Positions 40,369-48,577 of a stretch of 64,000 bases of DNA are shown here, in pieces; the first letter of the stretch is position 1; each line of letters opens with the position of its first letter. The DNA is from Bradyrhizobium sp. 1 (GTDB lineage: Bacteria; Pseudomonadota; Alphaproteobacteria; Rhizobiales; Xanthobacteraceae): contig NZ_JADPJH010000011.1 in the NCBI RefSeq assembly GCF_023073315.1, positions 238,837 through 302,836 on the forward strand, written 5' to 3'. The notes below the pieces were generated by a model. The model worked only from the letters and a program-made list of their open reading frames with translations. It was not told where the DNA came from and did not search any database. Both the position numbers and the translations under genes were made by a program.

Positions 40369-41189
40369 CACCCCGTCAGATCATCGGCAAAATCGGCCTG
40401 TGGCTTTCGGTGTTCGTCATCGTATCGCCGGCAATCCTGTTCTTCCTCTGGATGCTGTCGCTGTCGCTCAAATTCGAGATCGACAACGCTGCCTACCCGC
40501 CGGTGTTCTTCCCCGAGCATATTGCCTGGAAGAACTATGCCGACGTGCTCGCCTCCAATCGCTTCCTGACCTATTTCATCAACAGCCTGATTGTCACCGG
40601 CAGCGCGACCGCGCTGGCGCTGATGGTCGGCGTCCCCGCCGGCTACGGCATCGCGCGGATGGCCGCGCACAAATCCGCCATCGTGATCCTGATCGCGCGC
40701 ATCACGCCCGGCCTGTCCTATCTGATCCCGTTGTTCCTGCTGTTCCAGTGGCTCGGTCTACTCGGCACGCTGGTGCCGCAGATCATCATCCACCTCGTGG
40801 TGACTGTGCCGATCGTGATCTGGATCATGATCGGCTATTTCGAGACCACTCCGATGGAGCTGGAAGAGGCCGCCTTGATCGACGGCGCCACGCGTTGGCA
40901 GGTCTTTCGTCACGTCGCGCTGCCGATCGCCAAGCCGGGCATCGCAGTCGCCTTCATCCTCGCGGTGATCTTCTCCTGGAACAATTTTGTGTTCGGCATC
41001 GTGCTGGCGGGACGCGAGACGCGCACCCTGCCCGTTGCGGTCTACAACATGATCTCGTTCGACCAGTTGAGCTGGGGCCCGCTTGCGGCTGCCGCGCTGA
41101 TCGTAACGCTCCCGGTGCTGCTGCTGACAGTGTTCGCCCAGCGGCAGATCGTGGCTGGCCTGACGGCGGGGGCAGTGAAGGGCGGCTGA
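40365..41189 (+). CDS. ABC importer permease, MalG/UgpE type
   Basis: A 274-aa partner permease with about six helices. The EAA loop ELEEAALIDGATRWQVFRHVALPIA matches family 1 carbohydrate importers. ATG overlaps the preceding stop by 4 bases (ATGA). A longer reading from 40341 overlaps the previous gene unnecessarily. No ATPase gene follows before the convergent NCS2-type gene; the ATPase must lie elsewhere or be shared. Confidence 0.9.
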   Translation: MTPRQIIGKIGLWLSVFVIVSPAILFFLWMLSLSLKFEIDNAAYPPVFFPEHIAWKNYADVLASNRFLTYFINSLIVTGSATALALMVGVPAGYGIARMAAHKSAIVILIARITPGLSYLIPLFLLFQWLGLLGTLVPQIIIHLVVTVPIVIWIMIGYFETTPMELEEAALIDGATRWQVFRHVALPIAKPGIAVAFILAVIFSWNNFVFGIVLAGRETRTLPVAVYNMISFDQLSWGPLAAAALIVTLPVLLLTVFAQRQIVAGLTAGAVKGG

Positions 41190-41245
41190 GAAAGGAATCG
41201 ACCGGGCGACATCACGCCGCCCAGCCGCTTTTCATTCTCTCTGTC

Positions 41246-42910
41246 CTACTCTGCCGGTGCCGCGTGCATGTCCGCATGTGCAATGTAGTGCTCGCTGGTG
41301 CGCCGGCTGAGGACGTACAGTCCGGCCGCCACCACGGCGTAGGCGAAGGCGACGGACGGCGTCACGCCGAAGCCGCCACCGATGCCGACGGACTCACCGT
41401 GCATGAAGCCGAAATAGGTGAGGACCGCACCGACCAGCGCGAAGGCCGAGGCCTTCTCGAAGTCACGCTCGATGATGAAGACACCGATCGCGCCGAGGAT
41501 AAGGCCGCCGAGGATGGAGCCACCGCCCATGATCTCGAGCCCGTGGTAGAACACGCCCTGCTGCGGGAGTGCTGCGATCGCAGCGGCCTTGACTGCGTCG
41601 GCCTTGTCGGCGGCCATGCCGCCGACGGTCGCCGCCGCATTCATGGTCGAGCCCAGCATGGTGTCGATCTGGAGCTTGGCCCACGCCGCCAGATGCGGCG
41701 TCAGCGCCAGCACGATCGCGGGCGCGTGCTTGACAGGCGTGGTCTGGAACGCCTGCGCGCCGATGAGCATGCCGATATAGAGCAGGATCGGCGAGATCGC
41801 GACGACCGGCACCAGCGCCAGCAGCACCGGGATGATGCCGAACCAGGCCAGCACGACCACCATGATGCCGGTCGCAGCCGAGTAGCCGATGCGGCCGCCC
41901 ATCGCCTTCCAGCCGGGATGGCCGATATAGACGGCGTTGATGAAGGGGTTCCCCATCAGGCAGCCGATCAGGCTGACGACGCCGTCGGCGGTCAGAACCC
42001 GCGTGGTCGGATATTCGTCGCCGGCCGCTTCCGCGCTCTCGACATTGTCCATGGCCTCGACGAGGTCATAGATGCCGAACGGAATGGCGGTGACCAGGAT
42101 GACGCCGAGGAATTCGAAGCCGGAAAACACCTGACCGACCGCCGGGATCGGCACGGAGAAGCCAAAGCTGGCAAAGGCATCGCCGACGCCCTTGATGCTC
42201 AGTCCGCCGAGATTGAGCCCAAACAGGTTCGAGCCCCAGGCGATAATCATGCCGACCGCGATCGCGATCAGGCCCGCCGGGATGCTCTTCGGGTACTTCA
42301 CGCCACCAAACCAGCTGACCAGGATGATGGCGAAACACACGAGACCGATCTGCGGCGTCATGTACATCTCAAGTGCCGGACGCATCGAGATGAAGGTGAC
42401 GGAGACGCCGGCCAACGTGCCGAGCAGTGCCGCGCGCGGCGTAATCTTGCGGATGAACGGAGCGATGAAGCCGCCGATCATCAGGATAAAGCTCTGGAAG
42501 AATACCCAGACCAGACCCGCCGACCAGCCCTTGAGCGGATCGCCGGTCTTGATCGTGATCGGCAGCATGATCACGAAGGTGACGATGAACATGTGGGGTA
42601 CGCTGACGCCGGATGGCAGCGCGCAGACGTCGCTGCGACCGGTCTTCTGCGCCAGACGATAGGCGAGGTATGCGTAGTAGAAGGTCGACAGACACATCAT
42701 CAGCCCAAGCGCGGGCAGGATGCGGCCGAACACAAGACTGTCCGGCATCTTCAAGACGAAGCGCAACAGCCCCGTGAGCACCAGCATGTTGACGAGGATG
42801 TTGGTACCGAAGCCGAAAAACGCGTTCCAGTCGCCTGGTGTCCATAGTGCCGGCTTGAACTCGGACGTATTGCCCTCAGATTTGCCGGCCGTCCCCGTCG
42901 CTGTGCTCAT
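41246..42910 (-). CDS. NCS2-like permease (nucleobase or related ureide transporter)
   Basis: A 554-aa protein with 12-14 hydrophobic segments and the NCS2/AzgA-like core: FFGFGTNILVNMLVLTGLL, a Glu-rich central loop (GIYDLVEAMDNVESAEAAGDEY) and LTADGVVSLIGCLMGNPFINAVYIGHPGWKAMGGR. Such proteins import purines, pyrimidines or related heterocycles by proton symport. It lies 11 bases after the biuret-hydrolase-like gene on the same strand, so it probably imports the substrate or precursor for that enzyme (biuret, cyanuric acid or a ureide). Confidence 0.8.
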   Translation of the reverse strand: MSTATGTAGKSEGNTSEFKPALWTPGDWNAFFGFGTNILVNMLVLTGLLRFVLKMPDSLVFGRILPALGLMMCLSTFYYAYLAYRLAQKTGRSDVCALPSGVSVPHMFIVTFVIMLPITIKTGDPLKGWSAGLVWVFFQSFILMIGGFIAPFIRKITPRAALLGTLAGVSVTFISMRPALEMYMTPQIGLVCFAIILVSWFGGVKYPKSIPAGLIAIAVGMIIAWGSNLFGLNLGGLSIKGVGDAFASFGFSVPIPAVGQVFSGFEFLGVILVTAIPFGIYDLVEAMDNVESAEAAGDEYPTTRVLTADGVVSLIGCLMGNPFINAVYIGHPGWKAMGGRIGYSAATGIMVVVLAWFGIIPVLLALVPVVAISPILLYIGMLIGAQAFQTTPVKHAPAIVLALTPHLAAWAKLQIDTMLGSTMNAAATVGGMAADKADAVKAAAIAALPQQGVFYHGLEIMGGGSILGGLILGAIGVFIIERDFEKASAFALVGAVLTYFGFMHGESVGIGGGFGVTPSVAFAYAVVAAGLYVLSRRTSEHYIAHADMHAAPAE

Positions 42911-42921
42911 GGTATTACCCC

Positions 42922-43620
42922 CTATGTGGTCGAAATCTTCAACGCCTCCAAGACTGCGGCTGAGCTTGCGACCCAGCCGAAGATGCCGCCCTGGGCCTTG
43001 ATCATCTTCAGGCCCATCTCGTGAAACTCGGGGAAGTAGGATGCGCAGCCGTCCGAGATGACGACGCAGCGATAGCCGCGGTCATTGGCCTCGCGCACGG
43101 TGGTGTTGACGCACACTTCGGTGGTGACGCCGCACACCAGAAGATTCTCGATACCGTATTTCTCCAGCACGTCGGTGAGCTCGGTGGCGTAGAACGCACC
43201 CTTGCCCGGCTTGTCGATTACCACCTCGCTGTCGAGGGGATAGAGCTCGGGGATGATGTCGTGCCCGGCTTCGCCACGGATGAGAATGCGGCCCATCGGG
43301 CCGGGATCGCCGATGCGAAGGCTCGGCGCGCCACGCTCGACCTTCGCAGGCGGCGCGTCGGAGAGATCCGGCAGATGACCCTCGCGGGTGTGCACCACCA
43401 GCATGCCGGTGTCGCGCGCCGCCTGCAGCAGCGCACCGATCGGCTTCACTGCGCGCGCAAGCTGGCCGACGTCGTTGCCGAGCGTCTCGCCGAAGCCGCC
43501 GGGCTCCATGAAATCGCGCTGCATGTCGATGATCACGAGCGCGGTCGACGACCAGTCGAGCTTGATCGGCTCGGGCTCGGCGCTGATGACGCCCAGTGTC
43601 GGCTTGGTTGAGTTCAACAT
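42922..43620 (-). CDS. Isochorismatase-family cysteine hydrolase, biuret amidohydrolase-like
   Basis: A 232-aa enzyme resembling BiuH, which cleaves biuret to allophanate and ammonia. Catalytic residues are Asp32 (VIIDMQRDF), Lys137 ([10 protein letters not shown]) and Cys170 ([11 protein letters not shown]), with the same Lys-to-Cys interval of 33 as in rhizobial BiuH. The stretches [27 protein letters not shown] and [21 protein letters not shown] parallel BiuH closely. Relatives cleave N-carbamoylsarcosine or ureidoacrylate, so exact substrate is not certain. A GntR-type operator lies 56 bases upstream. Start ATG 43620; the in-frame ATG at 43686 adds a poor N-terminus. Confidence 0.82.
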   Translation of the reverse strand: MLNSTKPTLGVISAEPEPIKLDWSSTALVIIDMQRDFMEPGGFGETLGNDVGQLARAVKPIGALLQAARDTGMLVVHTREGHLPDLSDAPPAKVERGAPSLRIGDPGPMGRILIRGEAGHDIIPELYPLDSEVVIDKPGKGAFYATELTDVLEKYGIENLLVCGVTTEVCVNTTVREANDRGYRCVVISDGCASYFPEFHEMGLKMIKAQGGIFGWVASSAAVLEALKISTT

Positions 43621-43675
43621 GACGCAAGGCCCCCGCGAGAACTCTCTTTGCCGGGAGTTCTGCAAGCGCCGTGCC

Positions 43676-43687
43676 ATTGTGTACAAT
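43676..43687. promoter_or_regulatory. GntR-type operator upstream of the biuret-hydrolase-like gene
   Basis: ATTGT-GT-ACAAT (43676-43687) is a perfect inverted repeat of the FadR/GntR class (TTGTnnACAA). It lies 56 bases upstream of the gene's start codon and overlaps the likely promoter. No GntR gene is in the window. Confidence 0.5.
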
Positions 43688-43825
43688 AGAGATCGGGCGG
43701 ACAGCGTGGGAAAATTTGCTGCACTGTCATAATGTTATCGGAAGAGCGCGGGTCTGCTTATTCGCTGTGCGGCGACTTTGCGACGGGCATTTGCTTAAAG
43801 GATGAGCGACAGTGAAGCCTGCTTT

Positions 43826-44794
43826 CTAGCGGGCAGCGTCTCCGTACAGCCGCCGATACTCTTCCTCATACGGCGCATAGGAATCCTTCAGCGTGGCCAT
43901 GTTGAGCAGCATGGTCGCGACCAGCGCGCCCGCGCTGTCGAACACGCGCGACTTCACCCAGGCGCTCTCGGTGCGGCGGCTGCCGGAGAGCGCGACGACC
44001 TCGCGCTCGATCTCGTACTCCTCGTCGACGAACAGCGGCCCCTTGATCAGCCTGATCTCCTGATCGGCGAACAAGCCGACGGCCGGTCCCTTCGTCGGCA
44101 ATGGATGGTCCTTGGAGCGATACTGCAATAGCACGCTCAGCATCTCCATCGGGATGATCGCCCTGCCCCAAGGATTCGAAGAAGGATTGTCTGCCCCGGA
44201 ATAGTAGGGCGAGTTCTCCGTGATGACCGCGAGCTTCTGCCTGAGGGAGAACGGATAGAGGTCGCCCATGATCTGGTCGAACGCCATCCGCACCGTCTGT
44301 CGCCTGCTCGTCTGTGCCACCTTCACGTCGCGCAGGATGACGGGATCGGTGAGCGGCTTGAGCTCGCCAAGGCGCGTCTCGAGCGCGGTCGCGGCTTGCA
44401 GTTCGCCGACCGAGGCCGTCCCGCGCAGCACCTCGGTGCCGTCGCGCTTCACCATCTGGATCTGACACTGGTGGGTAGCAGGCAGCGGCTTCGACAGGAT
44501 CGCCTGCACCTCCTCGCCCTCGTAGCAGACGCTGCGGTAATGCGCGGAGAGGCAGCCGCTCTCGAACCACGCCTGTCCCCACAACTTCGCGCCGAGCGGT
44601 GCAAACTGGCTGAAATGCGTCGGGCCCTCGATGGTGCCGCCCTTGAAGCCGAGCTTCTGTGCGGTCGCATCATCATGGATGGAGGCATGCGCGTCGTAAG
44701 TTTGAGACTGAAGCATCTGCCGCGGCTGGCGCCACGGGCCGACCAGCGCGTCGGCGGTCTCTGTGATCTCGGTATTGAATGCTTGTGTCGTCAT
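43826..44794 (-). CDS. MaoC-like hot-dog-fold protein
   Basis: A 322-aa protein with two hot-dog-like halves. The first half has FKGGTIEGPTHFSQFAPLGAKLWG, a MaoC/(R)-hydratase-like region, then SAHYRSVCYEGEEVQA; the second half has IPMEMLSVLLQYRSKDHPL and GLFADQEIRLIKGPLFVDEEYE. It likely acts on an acyl-CoA or acyl thioester. The start ATG 44794 lies close to a divergent promoter region; an in-frame reading from 45106 overlaps the divergent gene. It probably shares that region with the indolepyruvate oxidoreductase gene. Confidence 0.78.
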   Translation of the reverse strand: MTTQAFNTEITETADALVGPWRQPRQMLQSQTYDAHASIHDDATAQKLGFKGGTIEGPTHFSQFAPLGAKLWGQAWFESGCLSAHYRSVCYEGEEVQAILSKPLPATHQCQIQMVKRDGTEVLRGTASVGELQAATALETRLGELKPLTDPVILRDVKVAQTSRRQTVRMAFDQIMGDLYPFSLRQKLAVITENSPYYSGADNPSSNPWGRAIIPMEMLSVLLQYRSKDHPLPTKGPAVGLFADQEIRLIKGPLFVDEEYEIEREVVALSGSRRTESAWVKSRVFDSAGALVATMLLNMATLKDSYAPYEEEYRRLYGDAAR

Positions 44795-44960
44795 GCTGTC
44801 CTCCGCGCACAAGCCATGACTAGCAGGAGCGCCACGGATGCGGCTAGCCGTATTGACTTCGCCGGCCCATGCTCTTGACTGGTAACACCCGCTTCGCAGG
44901 CCGCACCTTTTTCCGCGGCGCAAAAATCCCGCCGGACCAAGAAGAACAAGGACTGCCGAC

Positions 44961-47900
44961 ATGACGCTGATGCAGGTCGAGCTGGACGACAAATACCGGC
45001 TCGAATCGAAGCGGATCTTCTTGTCCGGCACGCAGGCGCTGGTCCGTCTGCCCATGTTGCAGCGCGAACGAGACCGCCTCCAGGGGCTCAACACCGGCGG
45101 CTTCATCTCCGGCTATCGTGGCTCCCCGCTTGGCATGTACGACCACGCGCTCTGGCGCGCGAAGTCGCACCTTCAGGAGCACGACATCGCCTTCGTTCCC
45201 GGCCTGAACGAGGATCTGGCCGCGACCGCAGTCTGGGGCAGCCAGCAGGTCGGCCTGTTTCCCGGCGCCAAGGTCGATGGTGTGTTCGGCATCTGGTACG
45301 GCAAGGGCCCCGGCGTCGACCGCTCGGTCGATGCGCTCAAGCATGCCAACGCCGCCGGCACCTCGCGCAATGGCGGCGTGCTCGCGCTGGCCGGCGACGA
45401 CCATGGCTGCCAGTCCTCGACGCTGGCGCATCAGAGCGAGCAGGTGTTCGCGGCGGCAATGATCCCCGTGATCAATCCCGCCACGCTGCAGGACTATCTC
45501 GACCTCGGCCTTTATGGTTTCGCGCTGTCGCGCTTCTCCGGTTGCTGGGTCGGTTTCAAGGCGATCAGCGAAACCGTGGAGAGTTCGGCCTCGATTGACA
45601 GCGACCCTGAACGCATCAAGATCGTACTCCCCGACGATTTCGAGATCCCGCCCGGCGGCCTCAACATCCGCTGGCCCGATCCGCCGCTGGACGCGGAGCG
45701 GCGCCTGTTCGGCCCGAAGATGGCCGCCGTGCAGGCCTTTGCCCGCGCCAACCAGCTCGACCGCATCGTGCTCGATTCCAGGCCGGCCCGGCTCGGCATC
45801 GTCGCGACCGGCAAGGCCTATCTCGACCTGCGCCAGGCGCTCGCCGACTTGGGGATTACCGACAAGGACGCGCAGGATCTTGGTTTGCGCATCTACAAGG
45901 TCGCGTTGACGTGGCCGCTGGAAGAAAGCGGCGCAAAACGTTTCGCCGAAGGTCTTCAGGACGTGCTGGTGATCGAAGAGAAGCGCGGCTTCATCGAAGA
46001 CCAGCTCATGCGCATCCTCTACAACATCGATGCGTCCAGGCGCCCGACCGTCACGGGCAAGCGTGACGAGAGCGGCGCGCCGCTGCTGCCGAGCGAGGGC
46101 GAGCTGACGCCGACCATCGTCGCGGGCGCGTTGGTGGCGCGCTTGCGCAAGCTCGGCCACCACAGCCCGGTGCTGGAGCAGCGCCTCGCGCGCCTCGAGG
46201 CCTTCGACAACCCTGTTACCGCCACCACGCAGATCAAGCTCGCGCGCACCCCGTTTTTCTGCTCGGGCTGTCCGCACAATACCTCGACCCGCGTGCCCGA
46301 AGGCAGCCGCGCCATGGCCGGCATCGGCTGCCACGGCATGGCCCTGAGCATGCCGACCCGCCGCACCGATCTGATCTCGCATATGGGCGCCGAGGGCGTG
46401 AACTGGATCGGGCAAGCGCCCTTCACCACCGAGAAGCACATCTTCCAAAACCTCGGCGACGGCACCTACACCCATTCGGGGCTTCTCGCCCTGCGCGCGG
46501 CATCGGCCGCCGGCATCAGCATCACCTACAAGATCCTCTATAACGACGCGGTGGCGATGACCGGCGGCCAGCCGGCCGAAGGCGGCTTCAACGTGGCGCA
46601 GATCGCGCACCAGGTCTGGGCGGAAGGCGTGAAGCGGCTCGCGATCGTCTCGGACGATCCGAGCAAGTACCCTGAAGGCAATTACTTCCCGCAAGGCGCG
46701 ACTATCCATCACCGTCGCGAACTCGATGCCGTCCAGCGCGAGCTGCGCGACATCAAGGGCCTCACCGTTGTTATTTACGACCAGACCTGCGCCGCCGAAA
46801 AGCGCCGCCGCCGCAAGCGCGGGCTCTATCCCGATCCCGCCAAGCGCGCTTTCATCAACGAGCTCGTTTGCGAGGGCTGCGGCGATTGCTCGCAGGCCTC
46901 CAACTGCGTCTCGGTACGGCCGCTGGAGACCGAGTTCGGCCGCAAGCGCCAGATCGACCAGTCGAACTGCAACAAGGATTTTTCCTGCGTCGAAGGCTTT
47001 TGCCCGAGCTTTGTCACCGTGCATGGCGGCAGCCTGAAACGCATGAAGACCTCGGCGGTCGATTCCGGCCAGCTGTTCGCCGACCTGCCGCTGCCGCCTG
47101 CCCGTGAGCTCGACGCCCCCTACAACATCCTTGTCACCGGCATCGGCGGCACCGGCGTCATCACCATCGGTGCGCTGCTCGGCATGGCCGCCCATGTCGA
47201 CGGCCGCGGCTGCTCGGCGCTCGACTTCACCGGCCTGTCGCAGAAGAACGGCGCGGTGATGAGCCATGTCCGCATCGCCTCGAAGCCGGAGGACATTTCC
47301 GCGGTCCGTATCACCACGGGCGGCGCCGACGTCATCCTCGGTTGCGACATGATCGTCTCGGCCGGTCCCAGCGCGCTGAGCCGCGCCGAGCGCGGCGTGA
47401 CCAAGGCCTACATCAACGCCGATCTGCAGCCGACTGCGAGCTTCGTGCAAAACCCCGACCTCGATTTCGAGATGGGCACGATGCAGACCGTGCTGCGCGA
47501 CGCCGTCGGCGACAACAACCTCGATATCATCGACGCCACCGGAATTGCGTCGGCGTTGATGGGCGACTCGATCGCCACCAATCCCTTCATGCTAGGCTTC
47601 GCCTTCCAGAAGGGCGCGATCCCGCTGTCGCTCGAAGCGTTGCTCCGGGCCATCGAGATCAATGGCGCCGCGATCGAGATGAACAAGCTCGCCTTCACCT
47701 GGGGCCGCCTCGCCGCCCACGACATGTCGCGGGTGCGCAGCGTGCTCCAGTTCAAGAGCCGGGCATCCGCGCCGACCAAGTCGCTCGACGACGTCATCGC
47801 GACCCGCGCCGAATTCCTGACCGGCTATCAGGACAAGGCTTACGCGGATCGCTATCTCGCAGCTGTTAGCAAGGTGCGGAAGGCGGAGAGTGCGGCTTCG

Positions 47901-48437
47901 CCCGCATCCACCGAGCTGACCGAGGCGGTGGCAAAGAACCTGTTCAAGCTGATGTCCTACAAGGACGAGTACGAGGTCGCGCGACTCTACACCGACGGTA
48001 GCTTCGCGAACAAAGTGTCAGAGAAGTTCGATGGCGACTTCACGCTGAAGTACCATCTTGCTCCGCCGATCTTCGCGCAGCGCGACAAGACGACGGGTCA
48101 TCTCCAGAAGAAGGAGTTCGGCGGCTGGATGGTCCACGCCTTCCGCGTTCTCGCCAAGCTGAAATTTTTGCGCGGCGGCGCGTTCGACCCGTTCGGCCGC
48201 ACTGAGGAGCGCCGGACCGAGCGGAAGCTGGTCGCGGATTATCTGGCGATGATCGACCTGCGGATGGCCGGGCTGAAGGCGGAGCAGCTTCCGCTACTGG
48301 CGGGGCTTGCCCGCGTGCCCGAGAAGATCCGCGGCTTCGGGCATGTCAAGGAAGCCAATATCAAGCTGGCAGCGGCCGAGAGGTCGCGGCTGGAAGCGGA
48401 GCTCGAGAACAGCCGCTTTGCCGCGGCTGCGGAGTGA
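44961..48437 (+). CDS. Indolepyruvate ferredoxin oxidoreductase, fused alpha-beta-gamma chain
   Basis: A 1158-aa enzyme that decarboxylates aryl/branched 2-oxoacids (for example indolepyruvate) to acyl-CoA and reduces ferredoxin. The order is TPP-enzyme-like domains (about 20-650), with SGYRGSPLGMYDHALWR, DDHGCQSSTLAHQSEQVFAA, CPHNTSTRVPEGS, GIGCHGMALSMP and YNDAVAMTGGQPAEGG; a Cys-rich Fe-S segment CEGCGDCSQASNCVSV and CVEGFCPSF; then the gamma-like domain (about 710-900), ILVTGIGGTGVITIGALLGMAA. The usual TPP and cluster residues are in place. The long fused form is common in alphaproteobacteria. Start ATG 44961 with AAGGA. A dispersed repeat follows its 3' end. Confidence 0.93.
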   Translation: MTLMQVELDDKYRLESKRIFLSGTQALVRLPMLQRERDRLQGLNTGGFISGYRGSPLGMYDHALWRAKSHLQEHDIAFVPGLNEDLAATAVWGSQQVGLFPGAKVDGVFGIWYGKGPGVDRSVDALKHANAAGTSRNGGVLALAGDDHGCQSSTLAHQSEQVFAAAMIPVINPATLQDYLDLGLYGFALSRFSGCWVGFKAISETVESSASIDSDPERIKIVLPDDFEIPPGGLNIRWPDPPLDAERRLFGPKMAAVQAFARANQLDRIVLDSRPARLGIVATGKAYLDLRQALADLGITDKDAQDLGLRIYKVALTWPLEESGAKRFAEGLQDVLVIEEKRGFIEDQLMRILYNIDASRRPTVTGKRDESGAPLLPSEGELTPTIVAGALVARLRKLGHHSPVLEQRLARLEAFDNPVTATTQIKLARTPFFCSGCPHNTSTRVPEGSRAMAGIGCHGMALSMPTRRTDLISHMGAEGVNWIGQAPFTTEKHIFQNLGDGTYTHSGLLALRAASAAGISITYKILYNDAVAMTGGQPAEGGFNVAQIAHQVWAEGVKRLAIVSDDPSKYPEGNYFPQGATIHHRRELDAVQRELRDIKGLTVVIYDQTCAAEKRRRRKRGLYPDPAKRAFINELVCEGCGDCSQASNCVSVRPLETEFGRKRQIDQSNCNKDFSCVEGFCPSFVTVHGGSLKRMKTSAVDSGQLFADLPLPPARELDAPYNILVTGIGGTGVITIGALLGMAAHVDGRGCSALDFTGLSQKNGAVMSHVRIASKPEDISAVRITTGGADVILGCDMIVSAGPSALSRAERGVTKAYINADLQPTASFVQNPDLDFEMGTMQTVLRDAVGDNNLDIIDATGIASALMGDSIATNPFMLGFAFQKGAIPLSLEALLRAIEINGAAIEMNKLAFTWGRLAAHDMSRVRSVLQFKSRASAPTKSLDDVIATRAEFLTGYQDKAYADRYLAAVSKVRKAESAASPASTELTEAVAKNLFKLMSYKDEYEVARLYTDGSFANKVSEKFDGDFTLKYHLAPPIFAQRDKTTGHLQKKEFGGWMVHAFRVLAKLKFLRGGAFDPFGRTEERRTERKLVADYLAMIDLRMAGLKAEQLPLLAGLARVPEKIRGFGHVKEANIKLAAAERSRLEAELENSRFAAAAE

Positions 48438-48462
48438 AGGCAAGCCTACGCCACATCCTCAG

Positions 48463-48565
48463 TGTCATCGCCCGCGAAGGCGGGCGATCCAGTACTCCGA
48501 GACAGTTGTGATTGAGCCGATAGGCCGCGGCGTACTGGTTGCCCGGCCTTCGCGGGGTATGACAG
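48463..48565. repeat. Palindromic repeat between IOR and FAD-dehydrogenase genes
   Basis: TGTCATCGCCCGCGAAGGCG at one end pairs with CGGCCTTCGCGGGGTATGACA at the other (ATGACA/TGTCAT and CCGCGAAGG/CCTTCGCGG), with CAGTACT/GTACTG arms inside. This is a known-looking, frequently repeated Bradyrhizobium intergenic palindrome and separates two convergent genes, where it may end transcription from both sides. Confidence 0.7.
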
Positions 48566-48577
48566 CGGTGGGGTTGG

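Noticed and set aside
40400..42847. Plus-strand frame of 815 codons over the permease genes
   Set aside because: Runs across two real genes on opposite strands and has an antisense-type amino acid mix.
44844..47450. Minus-strand frame of 868 codons opposite the indolepyruvate oxidoreductase gene
   Set aside because: Composition is typical of a shadow frame, and the plus-strand gene has complete conserved motifs throughout.
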